From: Acinetobacter higginsii
Lineage (GTDB): Bacteria; Pseudomonadota; Gammaproteobacteria; Pseudomonadales; Moraxellaceae
Assembly: GCF_000369525.1 (NCBI RefSeq)
Contig: NZ_KB850072.1
Coordinates: 1,176,760 to 1,240,759, forward strand
Length of the DNA: 64,000 bases
Direction: 5' to 3'
The position numbers and the translations under genes were made by a program. The notes beneath the pieces are model-generated. The model had not been told where the DNA came from, searched no databases, and saw only the letters and a program-made list of their open reading frames with translations. Positions within the stretch are counted from its first letter, which is position 1; each line of letters opens with the position of its first letter. Shown here piece by piece: positions 25,818 through 34,601 of this stretch.

Positions 25818-26039
25818 CTATTTTAACTTACCAAGAATATCCGCAACGCGACTTGTCACTTCATCGGCACTCAAATCCTGACAGATCCAAAAGCTGTAGA
25901 CTCTATCGTTTTTTACATAAATCTGCTTAAAGTACTCTGAAGTCTTTTTACTGTCGATCTCTCCAGCTTTAAAGTTTTTTTTATTCAAATCTACCGTCAT
26001 TCCATCTAAATCACCACCAATACATAATTTCAATATCAT
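25818..26039 (-). CDS. Small protein of 73 aa, unknown function
   Basis: The frame MILKLCIGGDLDGMTVDL to VADILGKLK is complete; GAGTGGTG lies upstream of the ATG at 26039, and two in-frame GTG codons at 26042 and 26045 are alternatives. It resembles the small hypothetical proteins often seen in Acinetobacter prophage or accessory DNA, with a short hydrophobic start and a helical C-terminus, but no named domain is visible. Confidence 0.55.
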   Translation of the reverse strand: MILKLCIGGDLDGMTVDLNKKNFKAGEIDSKKTSEYFKQIYVKNDRVYSFWICQDLSADEVTSRVADILGKLK

Positions 26040-26049
26040 CACCACTCAG

Positions 26050-26240
26050 ATTGAATGCTCACCTTATCATATATACATCTGCTTTATCGGGCTGTTTATG
26101 TAGAGCTTTGGCGAGGTCCTAGCTTAGCTTCAATAGGTAATATTTGGCAGGTTTTCACCCATGCATTATCCAGCTTGATCTGTAACATTCGCTTAGCCTT
26201 TTGAGCTATTCAACTGACTGTGAGCGAATTACGACAATCA
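26050..26240 (-). pseudogene. Frameshifted coding remnant, family not recognised
   Basis: The minus strand reads IAQKAKRMLQIKLDNAW then ILPIEAKLG and, after a shift of frame, DLAKALHKQPDKADVY. Both parts look like real protein text but no start or complete frame exists. It lies in the 515-bp spacer 26040-26554, which otherwise shows only AT-rich promoter-like sequence. Confidence 0.25.
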
Positions 26241-26554
26241 TCAGACAAGATAGCTTTTTGCTTTCTTCACTAGAAATACTTTTCAATAGATATCACACCT
26301 GAGTAATTGGATTTATTTAAAAATAAGATTTGTGATCTTTGTGTACTTGCCCTTGAAATTCTTGAGGCCTAGTAATGGTTTTTAAGCGATAGCAATCAAC
26401 AAATAATATTTATTTGATTTTATTTAAGAAATATTTAATAGATATATTCTTTAATTCATCTACATATCCCTACAAATCGCTCTTAAAGCTGCTGTAGTGT
26501 AAATAAAATAACAGCGTAGTATGGGGTTTCCATAACGAAACAAAGAAGATAAAA

Positions 26555-26716
26555 ATGTCTGATTTTAAAGAGTTTTCCAAAAAAGTGACCCATGATCAAT
26601 CACCACTATTACAAGCAAATGAACATACTCAGGTAAACACCCCTCAACCTACTCCAAAACCAGAAGACTCTTCAAAACCAGAGGATTCACAAGAACCAGA
26701 CCCAAATAATAAATAA
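26555..26716 (+). CDS. Small Pro/Glu/Asp-rich protein of 53 aa
   Basis: An ATG after AAGAAG opens MSDFKEFSKKVTHDQSP, followed by a tail built of PxP and KPEDS units (TPQPTPKPEDSSKPEDSQ). The tail is acidic and certainly disordered. There is no signal peptide. The codon pattern and ribosome site favour a real small gene, but I know of no function. Confidence 0.5.
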   Translation: MSDFKEFSKKVTHDQSPLLQANEHTQVNTPQPTPKPEDSSKPEDSQEPDPNNK

Positions 26717-26871
26717 TTTATGATTATCAGTACTTTAATATTCTTATGTATTGAGGTTCTGTTCATATAGAGGATAAATCAGTGCACTGATTTATTTTAC
26801 TATTCATTACTTTTATCACTTTGATTTATCTAGTTGCTTAATTGCATTCATTCATTGATTAAAGAAGATAG

Positions 26872-26902
26872 AAATAGCCTCTCAGATCTGAGGGGCTATT
26901 TT
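26872..26902. terminator. Terminator hairpin downstream of the porin remnant
   Basis: AAATAGCC...GGGCTATTT with an inner TCAGATCTGA palindrome, flanked by A and T runs. It was probably the porin gene's terminator and may now serve the 53-aa gene from the other side. Confidence 0.65.
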
Positions 26903-26935
26903 AATTTAAAGATAGCTAAGAACGACGAATTAAAA

Positions 26936-27169
26936 TTAAAACGTATACTTGGCCATAATTCCAATACGGTTATCGCGATATTTTTCACCAGCAAAGGTTT
27001 CGCGCTGAGCATTGATATATTCTAGACCCAGATCAATTGGTGCTACCAGAGAATATATAAAATTGATCCATGTCTGCTGTACTTTTTCATTGGCTGATAT
27101 ATCTGACCTGCTACTTTGAGCATAGCCATTTGTATCATCAGCAAAAAAAGTGGAGTCGAATGTTTTCAT
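26936..27169 (-). pseudogene. C-terminal remnant of a DcaP-type porin
   Basis: The last 70 codons of an outer-membrane porin are left: WINFIYSLVAPIDLGLEY, INAQRETFAGEKYRDNR and the final strand IGIMAKYTF are as in the DcaP family of Acinetobacter. The frame can start at an ATG at 27169, but there is no signal peptide and only the last barrel strands remain, so no working porin can form. The break near 27170 joins it to another gene remnant. Confidence 0.6.
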
Positions 27170-27178
27170 AAATGTAAT

Positions 27179-27277
27179 GTCATTATTGAAGATCTAGAAG
27201 TTGAGATTAAAGACCAAATGCCACCAGACATTGAAAGTGGCGTTCGTGAATGGCTAAAGAACATTATTGAAAACTAA
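27179..27277 (+). pseudogene. C-terminal remnant of an unidentified gene
   Basis: Thirty-two codons read VIIEDLEVEIKDQMPPDIES and then GVREWLKNIIEN before TAA. The text is convincingly coding and is followed by a strong terminator at 27289, as a gene end should be. Everything upstream of about 27175 is porin remnant on the other strand, so a deletion has fused two gene tails. Confidence 0.4.
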
Positions 27278-27288
27278 ATGAGACCTTT

Positions 27289-27328
27289 AGACCAAGAGAA
27301 GAATCTATTTATCTTCCTTGGTCTTTTT
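27289..27328. terminator. Terminator hairpin
   Basis: AGACCAAG pairs with CTTGGTCT and is followed by five T residues. It lies between the plus-strand remnant and the minus-strand gene end at 27341. Confidence 0.7.
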
Positions 27329-27340
27329 CTAGAAATCATT

Positions 27341-27712
27341 CTAAAACGTTGAAGACAATAACTTTTGACTCAGCAGGATTGCTTCTTCTTGCGTTGGGAC
27401 TTGGTAGAACGATATTTTCCAGATTTTTTGATCCCGATCTAAATACATTGGATCAACTTTTTCTTCCGCAATCTCAATCCACCCTTTCACGATGGATAAT
27501 GCTTGCGTATTTGCTTTGATCCACTGAATGGTCTGTTTCCATTGCGCTTGTGATGGCGATGGTTCATTGAATTTGGATTTTAGATTGCGGATTAATACGA
27601 AAGGTTGATTGCGCTGCAGCAACTGATCTAACTGCTGTATAAATTCAGCTAAACTACCTTGCTGAAGATGACTCACTTCCACTATCGGGAAGTTTTCTAA
27701 ATTTAATTCCAT
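27341..27712 (-). CDS. Hypothetical protein of 123 aa
   Basis: A soluble protein with no signal peptide: alternating strands and helices (FPIVEVSHLQQGSLAEFIQQLDQLL, QPFVLIRNLKSKF, WIKANTQALSIVKGWIEIAEE, IWKISFYQVPTQEEAILLSQKLL). The pattern is like a STAS-type or other small alpha/beta domain, but I do not claim that family. It starts 15 bp after the stop of the metallo-beta-lactamase-fold gene, so the two are probably co-transcribed under the same TetR. Confidence 0.65.
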   Translation of the reverse strand: MELNLENFPIVEVSHLQQGSLAEFIQQLDQLLQRNQPFVLIRNLKSKFNEPSPSQAQWKQTIQWIKANTQALSIVKGWIEIAEEKVDPMYLDRDQKIWKISFYQVPTQEEAILLSQKLLSSTF

Positions 27713-27727
27713 GCCATACTCCCAAAA

Positions 27728-28744
27728 TTATTTAGCAGGATCAGACTGAAGTTCGTTAACTAAGCTAGGTAACACGATTGATTGTTTTGTAAGCTCGGCA
27801 TAAAAATTTGCAATCTGGAATGGGAGAAACACCCTATTATTCCACTGAGGATATTCTCTATAAATCGTAGGTGATATCTTTTTAATAATCTGATTTTGGT
27901 TAAGCCCTAAATCAATTTGCTGTTTGACCAAGCTTTTTACTCGAAGCATATGTTGCTTAAATTCTTGTAAATCTTTAACTGTTGAAAGCTTGCCGTGGCC
28001 AGGTACAACAATCTTTGGCTTCATATCAATCGTTTGTTGAATCACCTTAATCCATTGACTCCCTTTCGAGTCCTCATCTGGCATAATCGGATAGAACTCT
28101 CTCTCGTATAGATCCCCCATAAAAACGACACCAGAACGCTGATCATAAATAATTTGATCACCACGAGTGTGTGCAGGCATCTGTTGTAGTGTAACCAGTC
28201 GGCCTCCCAAATCTAGGACTTGCCGATTTGTATAAGTTTGATCTGCATAACGGAGCTTTACATTTTCAAGTGCATTTTTTTCGATCTTCCCAAAAGCTCG
28301 AAACATTTTTAGGTAGTCTTCGCCTTTATTGATTAACTCATCATTTTGTTTCTTGTTAATGATATAGGTCGCGTCTTTGAATTCAGAAGCTCCAAACTGA
28401 TGCTCTGGATGAAAATGGGTGGTTGTAAGATAAATCTTTCGATTTTTAGCAATGTCTTTCGCCACTTGATAGACATTTTGACCATTGCTTAGGCCCATAC
28501 CCGTATCAATAACGAGGATGGCATCCTTTCCTTCAATGATTCCAATGTTAGGCACATAATTAATATATGGGTCAGGGATAAGCCATACCCCAGAGGCAAT
28601 TTGAAGTTTCTTTTCTACTTGGACAATTGGTGCAGCCGTGAGCTGGTACTGAGTACGACTCTCTGGAATCTGATTGCTATTTGCATAAGCATTAAAACCG
28701 CTTAATGCTATGAGGGAAAAAGTGAGAAATAGTTTGATCTTCAT
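27728..28744 (-). CDS. Periplasmic metallo-beta-lactamase-fold hydrolase
   Basis: A 338-aa protein with a signal peptide (MKIKLFLTFSLIALSGFNAYAN). The zinc-binding motif reads TTHFHPEHQFGASEF, with Glu where most relatives have Asp (HxHxDH), then a histidine in QMPAHTRGDQI, an aspartate in VFMGDLYERE and VVPGHGKLS. These are the metal ligands of the family, which includes quinoprotein-associated and class B lactamase-like hydrolases. It is divergent from a TetR gene across a spacer with two matching operators. Substrate unknown. Confidence 0.84.
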   Translation of the reverse strand: MKIKLFLTFSLIALSGFNAYANSNQIPESRTQYQLTAAPIVQVEKKLQIASGVWLIPDPYINYVPNIGIIEGKDAILVIDTGMGLSNGQNVYQVAKDIAKNRKIYLTTTHFHPEHQFGASEFKDATYIINKKQNDELINKGEDYLKMFRAFGKIEKNALENVKLRYADQTYTNRQVLDLGGRLVTLQQMPAHTRGDQIIYDQRSGVVFMGDLYEREFYPIMPDEDSKGSQWIKVIQQTIDMKPKIVVPGHGKLSTVKDLQEFKQHMLRVKSLVKQQIDLGLNQNQIIKKISPTIYREYPQWNNRVFLPFQIANFYAELTKQSIVLPSLVNELQSDPAK

Positions 28745-28794
28745 TGTTTCAGTTTCCTCAATAATTTGAAGAAGTCATAGGATGAATTCATAAT

Positions 28795-28810
28795 ATGAGT
28801 AAAAGCTCAC
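28795..28810. promoter_or_regulatory. Candidate TetR operator, copy 1
   Basis: TGAGTAAAAGCTCACATTAG (inverted TGAG/CTCA arms) lies about 50 bp before the hydrolase ATG. A close match with the same ACATT tail is at 28962-28977. Confidence 0.5.
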
Positions 28811-28961
28811 ATTAGATACTCGCATTTAGCCATGGTCGGAGATCTGAATATAAATTAAATAAAATCAATTAATTAAAATTCATCTCTATTGTGTATTTGT
28901 AGATGGTTTAGATATTACTCATATTTTTAGGTAGCAATTATATTGATCGTTGCTGATAAAA

Positions 28962-28977
28962 GTGAGTTAATGCTCAC
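28962..28977. promoter_or_regulatory. Candidate TetR operator, copy 2
   Basis: GTGAGTTAATGCTCAC is an inverted repeat 17 bp before the TetR ATG at 28995. With copy 1 it brackets the divergent promoters, so the TetR protein probably represses both itself and the hydrolase gene. Confidence 0.55.
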
Positions 28978-28994
28978 ATTTAGGCTGTCTACTT

Positions 28995-29609
28995 ATGATC
29001 ATGAAATCAGCACTCAAACCGAGAAAAGCACCGAGCCAAGGTCGATCAAGAGTGACTGTCGATGCAATCTTACAAAGTGCGGCAGAAATTTTGAAAGAAA
29101 CGGATTATGCAAAATTTAATACGAATTTAGTTGCAGAGCGCGCTGGTATTAGTATCGGGTCGTTATATCAATACTTTCCCAATAAAGACTCACTCATTGT
29201 AGCGTTGCATAAAAAGCATACGCAGCACATTGGGGATATTCTGCGGACTGTGATCGATAGCCAAAATGCCCAAACTTTAAAACAACGAATCGAGTCTTTG
29301 GTTGATGGTGTTATTGCTGCCCATTCATTTGAACCTGAGTTGCACAAATTGCTTGAAAAGAAACTCCCTTTCTTTGATATCAATAGCGTTGAAGATGAAA
29401 CTGGGATTCGACAAGAAATCTTCCGTTTAGTTGAATTACATCAAGAGGAGATCGTAGAAAAAAATAAACCGCTCATTGTTTGGATGATCTTACAATTATT
29501 AGAGTCACTCATTCATGCAGCAGTGCTTGAACCCCCAGTCAATGTGAAGCCGCAAGAGCTAAGAAACGCCATTATCCGATCGATATATCGTTATCTGACT
29601 AAAATTTGA
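28995..29609 (+). CDS. TetR family transcriptional regulator
   Basis: A 204-aa repressor. The N-terminal basic tail (KPRKAPSQGRSRVTVDAIL) and the HTH (NTNLVAERAGISIGSLYQYFPNKDSLIVAL) are textbook TetR. The C-terminal domain, which binds the inducer, is not assignable. Two ATG codons are in frame (28995, 29001). It is divergent from the metallo-hydrolase gene and convergent with ppk1. Confidence 0.87.
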   Translation: MIMKSALKPRKAPSQGRSRVTVDAILQSAAEILKETDYAKFNTNLVAERAGISIGSLYQYFPNKDSLIVALHKKHTQHIGDILRTVIDSQNAQTLKQRIESLVDGVIAAHSFEPELHKLLEKKLPFFDINSVEDETGIRQEIFRLVELHQEEIVEKNKPLIVWMILQLLESLIHAAVLEPPVNVKPQELRNAIIRSIYRYLTKI

Positions 29610-29689
29610 ATCGATCAGATATAGGTGCTTAGTGCCCTTGCTTGTTGTTCTAAAATTAGCGTCATCACAATTCAGCGACTCAGTAATAC

Positions 29690-31768
29690 TCAGCCAATCT
29701 CTCTATCCATCAAATATCTTTGCGCGATATGCACTGATTGATCTTGTTTAGGCTGGCATTGTAACCACGTTCCATCTGCTTGAAGCTCCCATGCTCTGCA
29801 ATTGTCTTTCAAATAATTCTTTAAGCCATCTTCAATAATAAGTTTTTTTAGCTTTTTATCTTCAATTGGGAAACAACATTCAATTCGAGAGAACAGATTT
29901 CGCCCCATCCAGTCCGCACTGGCACAGTACAACTTAACGTCACCATCGTTGTAAAAATAATAAACACGGGTATGTTCTAAATAACGTCCCACGATTGATC
30001 GGACTCTAATATTTTCTGAAAGACCTTTCACTTGTGGTCTTAAACAACAAATTGAACGGATAATCAAATCAATCTGTACACCTGCCTGCGATGCTTTATA
30101 AAGTGCATTAATCAGTTGAGGTTCAGTCAAGGCATTTACTTTGATTATGATCTGCGCTTTTTTACCTGCTTTACTATTTTCAATTTCCTGTTGTATTAAT
30201 TCAATAAGTTGGGAATGTAGGGTAAATGGAGCATGGAAAAGTTTTTTTAATTTTGCCATTTTCCCCATACCTGTTAACTCCTGAAAAACTTTATGTACAT
30301 CCTCACAAATCTCATCATCACTGGTTAATAGGCCATAATCGGTATAAATTTTTGCATTGGTCGCGTGATAGTTTCCAGTACCTAAATGCACATATCGTTT
30401 GATTCTATCTTGTTCTCTACGTACCACCAGAATCATTTTTGCATGGGTTTTATAACCAACAATCCCGTATACAACGACTGCACCCGCTTCTTGAAGTACA
30501 TTGGCTACTTCAATATTTGATTCCTCATCAAAACGTGCTCTTAATTCAATAACGGCTGTTACTTCTTTGCCATTTCTTGCTGCTTCTGCAAGAATTTTGA
30601 CAATCTCAGAGTCTGCACCACTCCGATACAACGTTTGTTTAATTGCAAGTACTTTGGGATCATAGGCTGCGTCTCTGAGCAGCTTGATCACAGGGGCAAA
30701 GCTATCAAATGGATGATGTAACAATACATCGCCTGCTTGCAGCACATCAAAAATTGGCTTTTTGGTATAGAGCGCTTTTGGGATTTTTTGTTGGTAAGGT
30801 TGAAATCGTAATTCTGGTAAATCAAAATTGGAAATGAAACGAGCCAAATTGACAGGACCATCAACAAAATATAAATGTTCTTTCTCTAGCTCAAATTGTT
30901 CCAACAAATAATCGGCAATATGCTCAGGACAGTTTTTATTGACTTCCAATCGAACGGCGCGCCCAAAACGTCGTGCTGATAATTCTCCTTTGAGCGCAAT
31001 CGCCAAGTCTTCAACATCTTCAGATACGGTTAAATCGGCATTACGTGTCACACGAAATTGATAGCATCCTGTTGCTTTCATGCCAGGGAACAAATCTGCT
31101 ATATGTTCCTGAATAATCGCAGAGAGTAAAATGTAATGTTCTGAATTACCTGAAATTTGAGGTGGTAATTTGACCAATCGAGGTAAGGATCTCGGTGCCG
31201 GTACGATGGCTAAATCAATTTCTCGTCCAAATGCATCTTTTCCTTCTAAAGTCACTATAAAATTCAGACTTTTATTAACCAATCGAGGAAATGGATGTGC
31301 AGGATCTAAACTAATCGGTGTGACAACAGGTTGTACTTCATTAAAAAAATAATTTTTAATCCATGCCTTATGCTTTTCTAGGATGTCAGCATATTGGATG
31401 TAATGAACTCCATGACCTTGCAATTGAGGGAGAATGGAATGGTTTAATATTTCATATTGTTGTTCAACTGCCTCATGAACGACTTTAGAAATTTGTTGTA
31501 ATACGTCCGTGAGAGCGGTTCCTTCGGGCCCTACCTTCTGAGTCGACAAATTCATTTGTTGTATTAGGCTTGCAACACGGATTTCAAAAAACTCATCCAG
31601 ATTGCGAGAAAAAATAATTAAGAAATTAAGGCGTTCTAGTAGTGGATGCCCATCATCTTTTGCCTGTGCAAGCACTCGTTTATGAAACTCTAATAATGAT
31701 AACTCTCGATTTATATAAGTTTCCAAACAGTGTTCCTGACCATTTGTTAGTGCATGCATAGAAGTCAT
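29690..31768 (-). CDS. ppk1: Polyphosphate kinase 1
   Basis: A 692-aa enzyme that makes polyphosphate from ATP reversibly. It has the four-domain layout of PPK1: an N-terminal helical domain ([18 protein letters not shown]), a head domain, and two phospholipase-D-like catalytic domains. The autophosphorylated histidine lies in the conserved [14 protein letters not shown] segment, and [23 protein letters not shown] is the second family signature. Length is as usual for the family. It is a single gene, and I see no clear Pho box in the spacer 31769-32055. Confidence 0.95.
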   Translation of the reverse strand: MTSMHALTNGQEHCLETYINRELSLLEFHKRVLAQAKDDGHPLLERLNFLIIFSRNLDEFFEIRVASLIQQMNLSTQKVGPEGTALTDVLQQISKVVHEAVEQQYEILNHSILPQLQGHGVHYIQYADILEKHKAWIKNYFFNEVQPVVTPISLDPAHPFPRLVNKSLNFIVTLEGKDAFGREIDLAIVPAPRSLPRLVKLPPQISGNSEHYILLSAIIQEHIADLFPGMKATGCYQFRVTRNADLTVSEDVEDLAIALKGELSARRFGRAVRLEVNKNCPEHIADYLLEQFELEKEHLYFVDGPVNLARFISNFDLPELRFQPYQQKIPKALYTKKPIFDVLQAGDVLLHHPFDSFAPVIKLLRDAAYDPKVLAIKQTLYRSGADSEIVKILAEAARNGKEVTAVIELRARFDEESNIEVANVLQEAGAVVVYGIVGYKTHAKMILVVRREQDRIKRYVHLGTGNYHATNAKIYTDYGLLTSDDEICEDVHKVFQELTGMGKMAKLKKLFHAPFTLHSQLIELIQQEIENSKAGKKAQIIIKVNALTEPQLINALYKASQAGVQIDLIIRSICCLRPQVKGLSENIRVRSIVGRYLEHTRVYYFYNDGDVKLYCASADWMGRNLFSRIECCFPIEDKKLKKLIIEDGLKNYLKDNCRAWELQADGTWLQCQPKQDQSVHIAQRYLMDREIG

Positions 31769-32055
31769 GAGTTACTCTATATTTTATTAAAAGTGATTTT
31801 TCTAATACGCGATTAGACGTAAATTTTTCCATTGTTTATTTTGTGCCGATTACATTGCAGATTAATGAAAATCCCATTTGTTTATTCAATTATCTAGAAT
31901 ATATATAAAATCACTTATAAAAATAAATTATTAAAAAATCAATAGCATAAATCAAAACCATTAAATAAGAGTTAAGCTTACTGAATATAAATGTACATAC
32001 GACATTTCTCTAAAGTTACTTGTATAATGAGCTATGATCTATTTTTAATTCTGAT

Positions 32056-32754
32056 ATGAAAAATCCCTTTTCTGACAATACCCAAATTAAAACGGTTTCT
32101 AGTTTTTCTGAGCTTATCAATAGCCATTTTCAAGGTGATATGAATGCCCTTTGCTGGTATAGAAATTTGGTTGGTGATTTTGAAGAAGTTGTGAATAAAC
32201 TTGAATTAAAAGAGAATATTACAGAGGTTTCTGTTGAGAATCTTTTGGCATTACAACTTTCAGAAAAAGGCGATTTTGCAAGAGAAAGGATATTAACTGA
32301 TATACAGCTACTGACTGATTTAGGCGCATCGCCGTGCCTGAATTTACTTAAAAGTTATGAGCGTGACGAAGACCTCGATTTTATTTCAACCGATGTATAT
32401 TCATATCATGTGGATCGCTCACCTATCGAAACAGATACTTTTTTATGTACATATTACGGTCCTGCAAGCGATATTCTGGCTCACGACCAAGTTGAACAAA
32501 AGATTTTGATCCCAGAAATAAGAGACCAACTCAAGAAATTATATGATGGTCCAGATGCTGAGTTTGAAACATTCCTCTCAGAGTATTTCTTTGATTTGCA
32601 TTATCAACCTAAGCCAGATGTAAACCCAGTGAATTTAGGCGTAGGACATCTTTGGCGTTTAGCAGTTGATCATCCAACGCAACAAGTCCCACCATGTGTG
32701 CACCGAGCACCTGCTGAGAAGGACGGCGAGTATCGGCTGCTATTGATTTGCTAA
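32056..32754 (+). CDS. DUF1826 protein, possibly a non-heme iron oxygenase fold
   Basis: A 232-aa cytoplasmic protein that matches DUF1826. The later half has YSYHVDRSPIETDTFLCTYYGP and then CVHRAPAEKDGEYRLLLIC; an HxD, a distal H and an R after it are the spacing seen in 2-oxoglutarate/Fe(II)-type cupin oxygenases, but this reading is inference. DUF1826 genes occur in zinc-responsive clusters of some gamma-proteobacteria. No Zur-like palindrome is visible upstream here. Its end overlaps the TetR gene end by 4 bp. Confidence 0.75.
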   Translation: MKNPFSDNTQIKTVSSFSELINSHFQGDMNALCWYRNLVGDFEEVVNKLELKENITEVSVENLLALQLSEKGDFARERILTDIQLLTDLGASPCLNLLKSYERDEDLDFISTDVYSYHVDRSPIETDTFLCTYYGPASDILAHDQVEQKILIPEIRDQLKKLYDGPDAEFETFLSEYFFDLHYQPKPDVNPVNLGVGHLWRLAVDHPTQQVPPCVHRAPAEKDGEYRLLLIC

Positions 32755-33350
32755 GGTTTTACCAAATATTGATCTAGATTTTTAAGTGCCAGACTGATGT
32801 TTGATAATAGCACTTGTTCTGAATAACCATCTCTTGCCTGTACAGATAAGCCATGTAAAACCAGCCCATAATATTGCCCTAATTGTTCAGGATCGGCATC
32901 CTCCTGCAATTGACCATCCCGTTTAGCTTGCTCAAAACGTTGAATCAGACCTTCAACACGCTGAATACGCTGCTGTTTCATCCAGACGAGAAGGTCTTGA
33001 TTTTCTTCACTTAATATACTTGCCGAAGAGACAACCATACAACCATAAGCGTGATTTGTTTGAGTGTATAACTTGATCGCTTCTTGAAATAATTGGGTCA
33101 TTACCGCTTTGATATTTTGCTGCTGCAATGCTTTGACTGCAAAGCCACCTTCATGTTCTTCGTAATGTTTAACCGCCTCTCTGAAAAGCGCTTCTTTTGA
33201 ACCAAATGCTTTGTATATACGCGCTGAAGCAATACCCAAAACCTCAACTAAATCTGACATGGATGTTCCTTCATAGCCATGCTGCCAGAAAAAATCCCGT
33301 GCTTTGACCAACGCTTTTTCTCTATCAAACTCTCTTGGTCGACCCGCCAT
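32751..33350 (-). CDS. TetR family transcriptional regulator
   Basis: A 199-aa repressor. MAGRPREFDREKALVKARDFFWQHGYEGTSMSDLVEVLGIASARIYKAFGSKEAL is the standard TetR opening. The ATG at 33350 fits this; a frame beginning at 33458 adds 36 residues of spacer sequence. The C-terminal domain (GCMVVSSASILSEENQDLL) resembles TetR_C groups controlling small catabolic or redox operons. It is divergent from the operon at 33532-36394, and a perfect palindrome at 33501 is its likely operator. Confidence 0.87.
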   Translation of the reverse strand: MAGRPREFDREKALVKARDFFWQHGYEGTSMSDLVEVLGIASARIYKAFGSKEALFREAVKHYEEHEGGFAVKALQQQNIKAVMTQLFQEAIKLYTQTNHAYGCMVVSSASILSEENQDLLVWMKQQRIQRVEGLIQRFEQAKRDGQLQEDADPEQLGQYYGLVLHGLSVQARDGYSEQVLLSNISLALKNLDQYLVKP

Positions 33351-33500
33351 AGTGTTTCTTTTTTCAAATTTAGTGTTTTTTATTATTAATCGGAAAAATA
33401 TTTTTCGCAAATAAATCAATATGATTTGTTGTATCCAAACCCAATTATCGACATTCATTTGAAAAAATAAGTTGTTTTTAAATAATATTCAGCCTATTGT

Positions 33501-33514
33501 TTGTCGATCGACAA
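33501..33514. promoter_or_regulatory. Candidate TetR operator (14-bp perfect palindrome)
   Basis: TTGTCGATCGACAA lies 17 bp before the ATG at 33532. A half-site TATCGACA occurs at about 33447, nearer the regulator gene. Position and symmetry point to repression of the 33532-36394 operon. Confidence 0.6.
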
Positions 33515-33531
33515 CTAATTGAGTTTCAAAG

Positions 33532-34584
33532 ATGCAAACAATCAAAGGCCCAAGTATTCATCTCGCGCAGTTCAGTGATAATGTTTTTCCATTCAACAAT
33601 TTAGCAAGTATTGCAGCATGGGTTGCGGACAATGGCTTCAAGGCTGTTCAACTGCCTGCTTGGGATAAACGATTATTTGATGTCAATTTAGCAGCGGAAA
33701 GTCAGAATTACTGTGATGAGATCAAAGGTGTTTTAGATCAAAACGGTTTACAAATTAGTGAGTTAAGCACGCATATTTTTGGTCAGTTAATGGCGGTTCA
33801 TCCTGCTTATGACGCTTTATGTGATGGTTTTGCACCCTCATATTTGCATGGCAAACCAACAGAAAGAACCCGATGGGCTGAACAACAGATGTTAGCTTCG
33901 GTTCAAGCGTCTGCGCGTCTAGGGTTACATGAGATGGGAACTTTCTCTGGTTCTTTAGCATGGCCTTATACCTTTCCCTTCCCACAACGCCCTGAAGGGC
34001 TGATCGAAACAGCTTTTGATGAACTTGCTCGCCGTTGGACTCCAATCTTAAATGCCTGTGATGAATACGATGTCAATCTATGCTATGAAATTCATCCTGG
34101 TGAAGATCTGCATGATGGGATTAGCTTTGAAATGTTTTTAGAACGCACCAATCATCACCCGCGTTGTCAGATACTGTTCGACCCTAGTCATTTTATTCTT
34201 CAACAACTGAACTACTTAGAATACTTAGATATCTACAAAGACTTCATTCGTATGTTCCATGTAAAAGATGCCGAGTTCACACCGACAGGTCGTCAAGGCA
34301 TGCACGGTGGCTATCAAAATTGGGGCGATCGAGCAGGTCGTTTCCGTTCTACAGGTGATGGTCAAGTTGATTTTAAATCGATTTTCTCAAAATTAGCACA
34401 TAACAACTATCAAGGTTGGGCGACTTTGGAATGGGAATGTTGTCTAAAAAATAAAGATGATGGCGCACGTGAAGGTGCTGAATTCATTAAACAAAATATT
34501 ATCCATGTTACCGATAAAATATTTGATGACTTTGCAGCTGCACCAGTGAATCAATCACAAATCAACCAATTATTGGGCATTTAA
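33532..34584 (+). CDS. Sugar phosphate isomerase/epimerase family protein
   Basis: A 350-aa TIM-barrel of the AP-endonuclease-2 superfamily. Metal-binding segments are visible: CYEIHPGEDLHDG (Glu and His), LFDPSHFILQQLNY (Asp, His), MFHVKDAEF (His, Asp) and WATLEWEC (Glu). Relatives isomerise sugars or inosose derivatives or act as dehydratases. It is the first gene of a three-gene operon with two alpha/beta-hydrolases, 17 bp before the next. The substrate is unknown; together the genes suggest hydrolysis of a glycoside- or ester-linked compound followed by isomerisation. Confidence 0.82.
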   Translation: MQTIKGPSIHLAQFSDNVFPFNNLASIAAWVADNGFKAVQLPAWDKRLFDVNLAAESQNYCDEIKGVLDQNGLQISELSTHIFGQLMAVHPAYDALCDGFAPSYLHGKPTERTRWAEQQMLASVQASARLGLHEMGTFSGSLAWPYTFPFPQRPEGLIETAFDELARRWTPILNACDEYDVNLCYEIHPGEDLHDGISFEMFLERTNHHPRCQILFDPSHFILQQLNYLEYLDIYKDFIRMFHVKDAEFTPTGRQGMHGGYQNWGDRAGRFRSTGDGQVDFKSIFSKLAHNNYQGWATLEWECCLKNKDDGAREGAEFIKQNIIHVTDKIFDDFAAAPVNQSQINQLLGI

Positions 34585-34601
34585 GCGTAGAACGAGAAAT
34601 A

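Noticed and set aside
26834-27025. 63-codon plus-strand ORF
   Set aside because: It crosses a terminator hairpin and overlaps the DcaP porin remnant on the other strand.
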